Assembly (NCBI GenBank): GCA_934500875.1
Contig: CAKSTL010000014.1
Coordinates: forward strand, 1 to 46,357
Source of the DNA: an uncultured Clostridia bacterium
GTDB taxonomy: Bacteria > Bacillota > Clostridia > UMGS1810
Direction of reading: 5' to 3'
Length of the DNA: 46,357 nucleotides
Positions 25,987-33,396 of the stretch are shown in pieces. The position numbers and the translations under genes are program-made. The notes beneath the pieces were generated by a model. The model made no database searches. It was not told the DNA's origin and saw only the letters and a program-made list of their open reading frames with translations. The stretch's first letter is position 1. The number at the start of each line of letters is the position of its first letter.

Positions 25987-27557
25987 TTTCTTACCCTCAC
26001 AGTTTTAATATCATCTAACGGAACATAACTTCCGTTTGAATACCAGTGAATTTCATACAAAAAGCTATCACCTTTGACTGTTCCGACCTTCTTCCGCCAC
26101 TTTTCGGCAGCGCCTGCACTCTTGTGTGTGCAGTATAATCGTTTTAAATCTCTTATCGGAACACTTGTTCCGTCACCTGCAATAACGCATACTTTTGTAA
26201 GCTCAGCTCCCTTCGGAACCACTGAATGAATATTGGGAAAGTCAACATTTGACACTCCTGCCAGTTTTTCATCAGCGACTTTTACTACCTTTGGAAGTCC
26301 GCTGTTCTTCTTAATTATAGCATCATTTTTTATGAAGTCAAGATTCTTGTTTTCCCATACCGCCTTTTGCGACACGCTTTTACCAAAGTTTTTGATACCG
26401 TTTTTGGTTTCGGCGGCAAAAACCTGTTCACGCACTCTGTCACGTTTAAGCCCGGTCCGGTTTACAAAATCCGAAAGCTTCGCCTCCTGCTTTTTAAGTT
26501 TTGCGGAAAGATTTGCAAATTCATTTTTAAACTCTGCCTTTGCCATTTTGTCAGGCGCATTTTTAATCGCCTCATCAAAGCAAATAAGTTTTCTTTTTGT
26601 GCTTTTTATACCTCGCTCCATTGCCCTTTGCTTATCACGTGCCTTAAAAACTTCAAGCTCCTCGCCGTTGTATGTGCAAGTCGCATTTCTCATTTTTTCA
26701 AGCTGTGCCTCGGTATACTGCATATGTGACGCACCCTCAAAAAACATATTCCAGCTGTGACGGCAGTTTGCGCCGAATATTCCCCGAACGTCACCGTAGC
26801 CGACGTCGGAAAGTGATAAATAACCCTCTCTGCCCGAAAGCGAAACAATATATCCCTGCCATACTGCGTGTTCGGGGCGTGCGCCGATATGTGCGCTTGT
26901 CTGCATAAGGTCAACGTCAAATTCCTTTGCTCTCATCTCTGTTATTTTTGCAAACGTCTGGTTTACACCCGTCAAAACGCTTCTGCGTATCGCTGTGTCA
27001 AGGCTTGATACCGCCCCGGTGGGGTAAACAACCTTAACACCCCCTCTTGCTGCGTTTGTTATTGCATTTTTAATTGCAGTGTTGTAGTCAAATGCACCCG
27101 ACATAACCTGCATATGCGCCAGGTCGCAGGACGATATGTATAAACTTTGCGTTGTGTTCGCTGTGGTTTTTGTAAGGTTAATCGCCTCGGTAGTTGTCTT
27201 TGCAAGTGCTGCGGTGATAATTCGCTTCATTCTCGGTGATATTTTCTTAAATTCGTATTTGTTTATCCCGGCATTTGCAAGAATACTTTCGTCATAGTCA
27301 AAAACCCTTGTTTCCGCATCCGCAAATGCGGTTTTTATTTCTTTCTTGCTTTTTTTCGTCCTCGTTGATATTTCAGACAAAATTTCATCATAGCAAAGCC
27401 CGGCTTCGTTAAGCTTCTCTGTCTGATATGATGCCGTGTCGGTAATAAATCCGCTTTTTAATATCCTCCTTGTTATGTCCCTTAATATGCTCGCCTCAAG
27501 CTCCTTGTGAACGCTCAGCATATCAAGCATATAACTCAAACCTTCGGGCGTAATCAC
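25983..27557 (-). CDS. Phage minor capsid protein 2 (A118-type) with C-terminal extension
   Basis: 524 residues. The core (residues ~100-310) is Phage_min_cap2-like: RGGVKVVYPTGAVSSLDTAIRRSVLTGVNQT, HIGARPEHAVWQGYIVS and GYGDVRGIFGANCRHSWNMFFEG. A coiled-coil region follows, then a separate C-terminal module (EKWRKKVGTVKGDSFLYEIHWYSNGSYVPLDD) after a lysine-rich linker. Such C-terminal additions in minor capsid proteins are often variable and sometimes nuclease-like. The core acts inside the head at the portal. It sits after the portal gene, the normal order. Confidence 0.85.
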   Translation of the reverse strand: MITPEGLSYMLDMLSVHKELEASILRDITRRILKSGFITDTASYQTEKLNEAGLCYDEILSEISTRTKKSKKEIKTAFADAETRVFDYDESILANAGINKYEFKKISPRMKRIITAALAKTTTEAINLTKTTANTTQSLYISSCDLAHMQVMSGAFDYNTAIKNAITNAARGGVKVVYPTGAVSSLDTAIRRSVLTGVNQTFAKITEMRAKEFDVDLMQTSAHIGARPEHAVWQGYIVSLSGREGYLSLSDVGYGDVRGIFGANCRHSWNMFFEGASHMQYTEAQLEKMRNATCTYNGEELEVFKARDKQRAMERGIKSTKRKLICFDEAIKNAPDKMAKAEFKNEFANLSAKLKKQEAKLSDFVNRTGLKRDRVREQVFAAETKNGIKNFGKSVSQKAVWENKNLDFIKNDAIIKKNSGLPKVVKVADEKLAGVSNVDFPNIHSVVPKGAELTKVCVIAGDGTSVPIRDLKRLYCTHKSAGAAEKWRKKVGTVKGDSFLYEIHWYSNGSYVPLDDIKTVRVRK

Positions 27558-27575
27558 ACCTTTGTCACCGTCCTT

Positions 27576-28913
27576 TTATTCCTCCGCAAACTCATCCTCA
27601 GCACACATCTTTCTTGCCTTGCTCTCATTCTCGTTAAAATGCTTAACCCTAAACTCCCACTTTTGCATAATTCCGCCCGACACCAGCTGCAAATCCTGCG
27701 CAAATTCCTTTTCCTTATCCTGAATAATGCTGTCGTCAAAATCAATTTTAATGTTTTTCTCATCCGCATCCTTGCCGCTTAAATAAAGAATTGCCCGGTA
27801 AAGTCTTTTAAGCGCCGCCGATAATACCAGCTCGTGCTTTTTAAGGTTTTGAAAAAGCTCGCTTTTCTCGCTTATAACCTCCGTCGCAGTCTTAATTCCG
27901 TTTTTGTATGCTTCAAACGAAAACCTGTCACTGCCAAGCCCCGTAAGGCTTGAGAGAATATCAAGCGAATTTTTGAGCGCCCCTTTGTGAGCCTCCGAGC
28001 GTATTTCCATATTTATTTCCTTAAGCTGCGTAAAATCGTCTGTTTCCTTAATAGCGTAAAACTCTGTATCATTGTCGTCAAAAACAGGCATTTTGCCGTT
28101 TTGAGTGTCCATTATCTGCGCCATTCCCATAGGTACAATAATTCTTTTTTTGCCCAGCCTGAATTCATTCTGATAACTGTCATAAATAAGGTCAATACCC
28201 TTTAAAACGTCAATCGAATTTGCAAAAACCGAAATTCCCATAGGATTTGAAAACTCATAATTGTTTATTATGTTCGGCGTAATTATCTGAAAAAGCGGCA
28301 CTTTTGATTTAACCGTTTTTGCAATGCCGCCAAAAGTGTCTGCCGCCTCTTTGCCGTCTTTAGCCGAATAAAATTTGTTTTTTATAAGATATAAGCCGTC
28401 ATCCTGCCTTAAATGATACTGTATGTAGTAATATTTTTCGCCTTGTTTCCTTATTTCGCTCGCAAACGCACAGTCATAAATTTCGCCGTTGTCGTAAGAA
28501 AGCGGAAAAATCATATCAGCCGTTATGTAGTCAATGTTAATGTTTCCGCCGATTCGGTTTTCAACAAATGCACCCGTCCCGAGTGCGAATGTAAGCTCAA
28601 TAAGCTGATTGGAGCGTACACGGAAGTTGTTTTTTGTGAGTACATCTTTTAAAATCGCATCAAATTCGTCGTTTTGCGCCGTGCCCTCAACCTTTTCGTT
28701 CATCAAAAGATTTGCCCATTCTTCACACACCTTTTTCGCCATACAAAGGCTTGCACGCTCCCGTGTAAGTCTTTTTACACCGTTGTATTGCGTGTATGTG
28801 TGAAAACTTCCAACCTTGCCTTCGTGCCATTCTTTCCATTCGTTTATTTTGGTGTAAAAATCCCGCACTCCTACATCATAACCTTCATCTTTCAATATCT
28901 TAAATATCATCAT
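27576..28913 (-). CDS. Portal protein (A118/SPP1 type)
   Basis: 445 residues. N-terminal KINEWKEWHEGKVGSFHTYTQYNGVKRLTRERASLCMAKKVCEEWANLL and the segment FELGTGAF-like LTFALGTGAFVENRIGG, VPLFQIITPNIINNYEFSNPMGISVFANSIDVLKGIDLIYDSY are clear portal features. The dodecameric ring is the channel for DNA. Start ATG 28913 follows AGGTGAA. The 115 nt between it and the terminase stop holds a short open frame (ending KASGGQDTEVK) without a good start; I do not call it. Confidence 0.9.
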   Translation of the reverse strand: MMIFKILKDEGYDVGVRDFYTKINEWKEWHEGKVGSFHTYTQYNGVKRLTRERASLCMAKKVCEEWANLLMNEKVEGTAQNDEFDAILKDVLTKNNFRVRSNQLIELTFALGTGAFVENRIGGNINIDYITADMIFPLSYDNGEIYDCAFASEIRKQGEKYYYIQYHLRQDDGLYLIKNKFYSAKDGKEAADTFGGIAKTVKSKVPLFQIITPNIINNYEFSNPMGISVFANSIDVLKGIDLIYDSYQNEFRLGKKRIIVPMGMAQIMDTQNGKMPVFDDNDTEFYAIKETDDFTQLKEINMEIRSEAHKGALKNSLDILSSLTGLGSDRFSFEAYKNGIKTATEVISEKSELFQNLKKHELVLSAALKRLYRAILYLSGKDADEKNIKIDFDDSIIQDKEKEFAQDLQLVSGGIMQKWEFRVKHFNENESKARKMCAEDEFAEE

Positions 28914-29028
28914 TTCACCTCTGTATCTTGTCCGCCGCTCGCTTTGGCATTTTTAATCTTCTGTAAATTCTCCGTTTTCAAACGGGGTCTTGTGGCAGAA
29001 GCCCCCACCAATACTTTCCCAAGCCCTT

Positions 29029-30315
29029 TTAAAGCGTCCCCTGCATACTTATAATATCTTTCATAAAAGGTTCAACCGAATATTCCGCCGCATCCAAACT
29101 GTCAATGTTAACACTTCCGTCATCCAGCCGCTTGTCATCAAGACTTTTTGCGTCATATACCGCCGTGCAAAATGCCTCGGTAAGGTTTATACAGTGCGAT
29201 AAAATGTAATACCGCCCCTGCGACTGAATGGCGTTGTAAAACCGTATGCGGTTGAGTATACTCGTCTTTTTCGCAAGGTGTATGTTAAGCGGAAGCCTTT
29301 CACGGTACACCGCATTTTTAAAGCCTTCGATAAGCGTTGACTCCGCACTGTCGCAGTAGGCATCGTAAACTCTGTATTTTTCCTGCGCCTTTTTCGCAAA
29401 GCGGATAAATTTGTCCTCAAGCTCGGCAGGGCTTATGCGTTTTTTAAGATAAAATTCGTCAAGCGTTACAACCTCTTTAAAATTCTTTGTAAACCCGGTA
29501 AGCACAAAGGCGTGCGCCGATTTGTCACCTCCAAAGTCAACGCCGATAGTTGCAAACTGTATTTTGTCCGGATTAAATTCCTTTACAATAAATTTTTGGC
29601 GGTTGTCTGCAAAAAGAGGATAGCAAACCCCTTCTGCCGCAACCCAGCGCCCCAAAATGTAGCGGTCGAAAAACACGCCGGTGTATTCTTTTTTAATCTC
29701 GTTTACATAATCATCCGGCAAAAATGTATTGTCATCAATAAGATATTTATACACATTCATCGAAAGCTTGTCGCACTCGGAAATATTTTTGTCGTTCTGC
29801 TCCTTTGCGCACCGTGCAATGTATTTTTTATAAAGCCAGTGGCTCGGATTGTCTGGGTTGGTTGTTGCAAAAAGCTTTGCGTTATCGTCAGATAAACGTG
29901 AAAGCAGCATTGTAAAAAATTCTTCGTCAAAGAGCGTCAGCTCGTCGCAGTATGCGCCCGAGAGCGACATACCTCTTATTTTGTTTTCCGCCCTTGCGTC
30001 CGAGGCGCCCTCAAGATAAACCTTGTGTTCAAACAAAACCGCCTCTTTTTTTGAAAGCGAATAACAAAAATTCTTTTCGCCGACCAAACTCTGCAAAAGG
30101 TCAAGACAGTTGCGCTTGAGCGTGCCGAGCGATTTTGCGCACATCAGATATTTGCCGTTAATGTTTCCCGACGCAACGTAAAATGCCCACACAACAAGAC
30201 TTATCCAGGTTTTGCCGCTTCTTACGGACCCTTCCAAAAGATTTATTCTTTTAAATCCGTCACTTTTCAAAACCCTTATAATTTCCTTTTGCTTTTCGGT
30301 GAACACCTCGCTCAA
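29029..30315 (-). CDS. terL: Terminase large subunit (PBSX family)
   Basis: 428 residues. ATPase: Walker A GSVRSGKT (29-36) and Walker B with D124-E125 (AYCDELTLFDEEFF). Nuclease: D260 (IGVDFGGDKSAHAF), D322 (YCDSAEST) and D408 (SLDAAEYSVEP). It packages DNA into the head. TTG 30315 overlaps the stop of the gene before by 4 nt and follows GGAGTGAAG; GTG 30306 is an alternative. It is of PBSX type, not the Mu gp28 type, showing the mosaic origin of this phage. Confidence 0.92.
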   Translation of the reverse strand: MSEVFTEKQKEIIRVLKSDGFKRINLLEGSVRSGKTWISLVVWAFYVASGNINGKYLMCAKSLGTLKRNCLDLLQSLVGEKNFCYSLSKKEAVLFEHKVYLEGASDARAENKIRGMSLSGAYCDELTLFDEEFFTMLLSRLSDDNAKLFATTNPDNPSHWLYKKYIARCAKEQNDKNISECDKLSMNVYKYLIDDNTFLPDDYVNEIKKEYTGVFFDRYILGRWVAAEGVCYPLFADNRQKFIVKEFNPDKIQFATIGVDFGGDKSAHAFVLTGFTKNFKEVVTLDEFYLKKRISPAELEDKFIRFAKKAQEKYRVYDAYCDSAESTLIEGFKNAVYRERLPLNIHLAKKTSILNRIRFYNAIQSQGRYYILSHCINLTEAFCTAVYDAKSLDDKRLDDGSVNIDSLDAAEYSVEPFMKDIISMQGTL

Positions 30316-30491
30316 GCTTTCTTCACTCCTTCAAGAATTTTTTCAAACGTGCTTATATCTTCATCAGCCGTATCTTTGATATTAACTTTCTTTCCTATTG
30401 AAAAAAGCGCCCTTTCAAGGTCGCTTTTTTTGCTTTTGTCATTAAAAATTTTGTTAAGTCTTTTCTTTGCGTCTTTTTTTGAAATCCGCAT
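30312..30491 (-). CDS. Small basic protein before terL, unknown
   Basis: 59 residues (MRISKKDAKKRLNKIFNDKSKKS...FEKILEGVKKA) from ATG 30491 with GGAAGGTG upstream. Helical, strongly basic at the N-terminus. It is translationally coupled to terL (4-nt overlap). Possibly a packaging accessory protein; a classical small terminase is not seen here, since the gp27-like gene upstream fills that position. Confidence 0.7.
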   Translation of the reverse strand: MRISKKDAKKRLNKIFNDKSKKSDLERALFSIGKKVNIKDTADEDISTFEKILEGVKKA

Positions 30492-30706
30492 TTTGCTTCA
30501 CCTTCCAAATTTGCCCTGTAACGCTTTTTTATTTTAAAAACTCAATTGTATCGGCAAAAAATATTTAAACGTCTGTAAAACGCAATTAAACACCTTTTAA
30601 AAACATTTGCACAGCGCAAGCCGTGTCCGTTTTGCGGGTATGCTTCGCCACTCAAAGAAAAAACTTTCTTCGATTGCAAATTTTTTATGCCGCACACCGT
30701 ACAAAT
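30492..30706 (-). promoter_or_regulatory. Untranslated leader between the NusG-like gene and the packaging genes
   Basis: About 215 bp without a gene. In minus-strand RNA it can form CACGGC-UUGC-GCUGUG (30610-30625) and AAGAAA / UUUCUU (30655-30670) hairpins, plus a short dyad CCGTA / TACGG at 30697-30712 over the stop of the NusG-like gene. None has a T run, so these are not terminators. Specialised NusG proteins such as LoaP act on a structured leader RNA, so this is a candidate target, by inference. Confidence 0.4.
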
Positions 30707-31195
30707 TTACGGCGAATACTCAAGCCGTAGTGTATGATGTGCTTTGTTTCTTTCAATTCCGAGCCTAACGCACTTTTTTTCACCGTACAGTAAAAACGCT
30801 GCGGTAATTATCCCTTGCCGTCTGTCGCATTTTATAACCTTAAATCCAAGTTTTTCGGCGTCCTCCTCGCACTTTAAAACCTCAAACGGTTTTCCGCTCT
30901 GAGAAAGAGCCAAAATCCTTTGCGCCTCATCTTCATAAACCGGGGTCGGATTACCACGCCCTATAAATGAAACAACATATTGCGTACCTTTTGCCTTGTA
31001 ATAAATTTCGTCTGTCATATCACACATAACGAAAACATAATTTGTAAATATTATTCTTTCCTGTTTTTTTAAACCGCTTTTTGTCCGCAGTTCGCAAAAA
31101 TACGACGGCGCATATGCCAAAATGTTCTTGTTTTTTAAAAGCCGTACAACATCCTTTTCACGTCCGCTGCGCACATATAAAACATACATTTTCAT
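30707..31195 (-). CDS. NusG/RfaH-family transcription antiterminator paralogue
   Basis: 162 residues. The NGN domain is clear at residues ~3-97: MYVLYVRSGREKDVVRLLKNKN, a basic loop (TKSGLKKQERIIFTNYVFVMCDM) and GTQYVVSFIGRGNPTPV with a following EDEAQRIL helix. The C-terminal part has a shortened KOW-like stretch (KVIKCDRRQGIITAAFLLYGEKKCVRLGIE). It lies at the start of the late unit, overlapping the gp27-like gene by 4 nt. Housekeeping NusG would be next to rpl genes, so this is a specialised paralogue like RfaH or LoaP, binding RNA polymerase to carry it through terminators. At least three terminators lie downstream. Target genes are inferred. Confidence 0.85.
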   Translation of the reverse strand: MKMYVLYVRSGREKDVVRLLKNKNILAYAPSYFCELRTKSGLKKQERIIFTNYVFVMCDMTDEIYYKAKGTQYVVSFIGRGNPTPVYEDEAQRILALSQSGKPFEVLKCEEDAEKLGFKVIKCDRRQGIITAAFLLYGEKKCVRLGIERNKAHHTLRLEYSP

Positions 31196-31737
31196 TCTTT
31201 TTTTACCCTTTTTAAAAATCCCTCAACCTTTTTGTAAAGCTCGGGTTCTTCGTCCGACATTGCCTCAAATATCATCTTTTTGGCATATTCCAAGCCCCTC
31301 TCAAGGCTGTCCTTGTTTGTAATATCAACTCTCTGCTTATATGCCGCCGCCCTTGTCAGCGCCGTAGCCTGTCTTACAACATCTTTTAAATCCATCTCTT
31401 TCCATTTTTCCTCGGGCGCATTGTTTATGGTTTCAATAAGGTAGCTTGATAAAAGCCGCAGTATCGCTTCTGTCGTGTCAAGATTAGGAAAGCGGTCAAG
31501 CTCCTGCATCATAACCTTAAAATTTTCCTGTGCCATTTTAAGGCTTGAAACGCTCTCGGCTAAATTCTTTGCGTGTCTTGCAACACCCGAAAGTGATGTT
31601 TCATATCCCTTGCTCTTTACATACTCCACAATATCGGTATATCTGAATGAGGGGTTAAGCATCATCTGCTCCGCCGCCTCTTTAATGTCTGCCGGCAGGG
31701 CGTCTATCTTTGAACACTTCCGTCTGTTTCTGCTCAT
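31192..31737 (-). CDS. Mu gp27-like protein (DUF3486), putative small terminase-type DNA-binding protein
   Basis: 181 residues. N-terminal SKIDALPADIKEAAEQMMLNPSFRYTDIVEYVKSKGYETSLSGVARHAKN is the helix-turn-helix pattern of the Mu gp27/DUF3486 family; the rest is helical. In Mu it precedes the gp28 terminase. Here a PBSX-type terL is found a few genes later, so it may recognise DNA for packaging together with a different large subunit. Confidence 0.82.
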   Translation of the reverse strand: MSRNRRKCSKIDALPADIKEAAEQMMLNPSFRYTDIVEYVKSKGYETSLSGVARHAKNLAESVSSLKMAQENFKVMMQELDRFPNLDTTEAILRLLSSYLIETINNAPEEKWKEMDLKDVVRQATALTRAAAYKQRVDITNKDSLERGLEYAKKMIFEAMSDEEPELYKKVEGFLKRVKKE

Positions 31738-31740
31738 TTT

Positions 31741-32064
31741 TTAAACCTCCACCAAAGGGTCGGCTATAACCCCGGCAAGAAGGCTTATTCCTTTCGCCGT
31801 AAGCTTTGCCTCAAGCTCATTGTAATCTGCGTCGGCAAAAACAACCGGCTTTTTAAGCGCAATGTGCCGAAGCGTAATATAATCCGCCAAATCAAGATAG
31901 TTAACCGCATCAATAAATTCACCCTCGCTTATTCCGCAGCCGTTAACCGCCTCTCTCACCACCTTGAGCTTATTGTAGCTTTTGCGCAAAACGTTGATGG
32001 TTCTGAGCACCGCTCCGTTGTTGTTTCTGCAAACAGCCTTTTCAATAATCTGTTTGTTATCCAA
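31741..32064 (-). CDS. Conserved Mu-like phage protein, winged-helix-like
   Basis: 107 residues: AVLRTINVLRKSYNKLKVVREAVNGCGISEGEFIDAVNYLDLADYITLRHI then ELEAKLTAKGISLLAGVIADPLVEV. The helix-wing rhythm (a short LDLADYITLR followed by the LTAKGISLLAG end) is typical of small winged-helix proteins coded before gp27 in Firmicutes Mu-like phages. A DNA-binding role is plausible but not shown. Confidence 0.7.
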   Translation of the reverse strand: MDNKQIIEKAVCRNNNGAVLRTINVLRKSYNKLKVVREAVNGCGISEGEFIDAVNYLDLADYITLRHIALKKPVVFADADYNELEAKLTAKGISLLAGVIADPLVEV

Positions 32065-32077
32065 ATTTTAACCCCCT

Positions 32078-32299
32078 CTATTTTATTTTGTCTATCAGTC
32101 TGTCAAGCTTGCTGTTGATTTCACTTATCCCGGCAACAAAATCCGCTTTGGTAAGATAATCATCCTTTATCTTCTTAATCTCTTCGTTTGCCATTTTTAT
32201 GCCGTTCTCGTTTTTGCCGATTCGCACAAATGCGTTTTTTAATAAAACCGCAAAAACAACAATTATAAATACTGCCGAAATAAATACATAAGTTTTCAT
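32078..32299 (-). CDS. Small membrane-anchored coiled-coil protein
   Basis: 73 residues from ATG 32299 (GAGGG upstream; an in-frame TTG lies 6 nt before). One membrane helix (TYVFISAVFIIVVFAVLL), then a charged helix (NGIKMANEEIKKIKDDYLTKADFVAGISEINSKLDRLID). First gene after the candidate middle promoter. Comparable genes sit near the middle operon of Mu-like phages; function unknown. Confidence 0.68.
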   Translation of the reverse strand: MKTYVFISAVFIIVVFAVLLKNAFVRIGKNENGIKMANEEIKKIKDDYLTKADFVAGISEINSKLDRLIDKIK

Positions 32300-32312
32300 A
32301 TTCAAAATCCCT

Positions 32313-32350
32313 CAAAAATAAAAATACCGATATCGTTCGATACCGGTATT
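32313..32350 (-). terminator. Terminator ending the early operon
   Basis: 13-bp arms with one mismatch (32323-32335 and 32338-32350), followed on the minus strand by TTTTTATTTTT. It follows the Mor-like gene and would stop the early transcript. Confidence 0.82.
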
Positions 32351-32390
32351 ATACCTTATTATAGTTTAAATTGTTTATTAAAATATTTTA
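32348..32390 (-). promoter_or_regulatory. Candidate Mor-dependent middle promoter
   Basis: On the minus strand TATAAT occupies 32353-32348, with no -35 match at the right distance. A perfect 12-bp palindrome TAAAATATTTTA (32379-32390) is centred 43.5 bp upstream of the expected start near 32341. In phage Mu, Mor binds a dyad at the same place in Pm, which also lacks a -35 box. The start would lie within the loop of the early terminator. A second TATAAT at 32363-32358 is less well placed. Inference from spacing; AT-rich palindromes can arise by chance. Confidence 0.5.
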
Positions 32391-32409
32391 GGAAAACATT
32401 TCACTTTTT

Positions 32410-32730
32410 CTAACTCGAATTAAAAAAAGAAAGCTGTCCTTCCTCGGGCGCATTTCGCTTTCTTGTAACCTCGTTTTTCACAATAAGCCTAATCATATTC
32501 GGTGTGAGCTCATATTTTTTTGCCAGTGCGTTAAAATTGTATCCGTTAAATTCGTCAATAATCTGCCTGTTTCTGCTCGGTCTTTCCGCACCGTCCAGTT
32601 TTTTGAAAAACACCGTTTCGCCCTCAAATATAGTTGCAATCTTAAAAGCCGCCTCAAAGCCGATTGCCTCTGCCATAGTGTCGTAAACGTCTGAAAGCTT
32701 TTTAAAATCCTCCTCGTTAAGTTTTCGCAT
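32410..32730 (-). CDS. mor: Mor-family middle transcription activator
   Basis: 106 residues with the Mor pattern: SDVYDTMAEAIGFEAAFKIATIFEGETVFFKKL (dimer part) followed by RPSRNRQIIDEFNGYNFNALAKKYELTPNMIRLIV (helix-turn-helix). Mor of Mu switches on middle genes. It overlaps gemA by 14 nt and is the last gene before the early terminator and candidate middle promoter, a strong positional fit. A separate C activator was not found. Confidence 0.9.
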   Translation of the reverse strand: MRKLNEEDFKKLSDVYDTMAEAIGFEAAFKIATIFEGETVFFKKLDGAERPSRNRQIIDEFNGYNFNALAKKYELTPNMIRLIVKNEVTRKRNAPEEGQLSFFNSS

Positions 32731-33178
32731 CTTTCCTGTTCACCTTCTTTTGTTCGGCGCTTTTTACATACCTCTTAAGATACTCTATAAGCTTCGACCC
32801 GTCCTCGTATGTAACCCACAAAAGCGGATTTTTCCCCGGTGCGTCATAACCTAAAATTTTCTTTACCGCACCGCACATTTTTGCCGGAGCCTGCGTTTTC
32901 GTTTCGCCGTCAAGCTCGGTAAGGGTGTATATGAGCGACCACGCTTTTTTTCTTTGTTTTTCGGTCATTTTACCTTTTATGTCATCCTTCGGGCATAAGT
33001 TCTTAAGATGTTTTATAACCTTGTCAGCCTCCGTATCGGTAAGAAGTGTAATGCTTTCCTTTCTTGAAATCGAAAACACAAGTGCGTGCAGCTCATCCTC
33101 TCTCGTTCCGTCCGATATTCCAAGTTTTTTTGCAATGGCATAAATAGTGCGCATTTTCTTTCTGTCCGTTTTCCTCAC
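32717..33178 (-). CDS. gemA: GemA-like protein (Mu gp16 family, DUF1018)
   Basis: 153 residues. MRTIYAIAKKLGISDGTREDELHALVFSISRKESITLLTDTEADKVIKHL and KMTEKQRKKAWSLIYTLTELD are the two conserved stretches of the GemA/gp16 family, which in Mu alters host DNA supercoiling and gene expression. GTG 33178 overlaps its ribosome site (GGAG ends 1 nt before), and the inner ATG at 33154 is a possible alternative start. Precedes mor, as in many Mu-like phages. Confidence 0.82.
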   Translation of the reverse strand: MRKTDRKKMRTIYAIAKKLGISDGTREDELHALVFSISRKESITLLTDTEADKVIKHLKNLCPKDDIKGKMTEKQRKKAWSLIYTLTELDGETKTQAPAKMCGAVKKILGYDAPGKNPLLWVTYEDGSKLIEYLKRYVKSAEQKKVNRKDAKT

Positions 33179-33273
33179 CTCCGTTGTTGAAAACTTTCAT
33201 TCCATAAAATTCATATTTTTAAATATTAACAACTAAAGATAATTATCTGTCTTTTGTATGTTGTCGTCAGCTG

Positions 33274-33385
33274 AACGGTTCAAGGGCAGAGCCCTTGCCG
33301 TTTAGGGGGCGCTGTTTGCCTGTGGCAAATGTTTAGCGCCGACCGAGACGGCAGGCGAGACAGGGGGAATAGAAACCCCACGTTT
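33274..33385. repeat. GC-rich palindromic element between MuB-like and gemA genes
   Basis: Two nested hairpins in an otherwise AT-rich phage: CAAGGGC-aga-GCCCTTG (33281-33297) inside AACGG / CCGTT (33274-33302), then GGCGCT / AGCGCC (33308-33313, 33335-33340) around TTTGCC-tgt-GGCAAA. A G-rich stretch with CCGAGACGG and GGGGGAATAG follows to 33385. No ORF. It looks like a small dispersed repeat or a structured RNA. Confidence 0.5.
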
Positions 33386-33396
33386 TCCCATTCTCC

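Noticed and set aside
28914..29028. Short minus-strand open frame between terL and the portal gene (ending KASGGQDTEVK)
   Set aside because: No start codon with a ribosome site, and it begins inside terL in another frame. Possibly real but not supportable.
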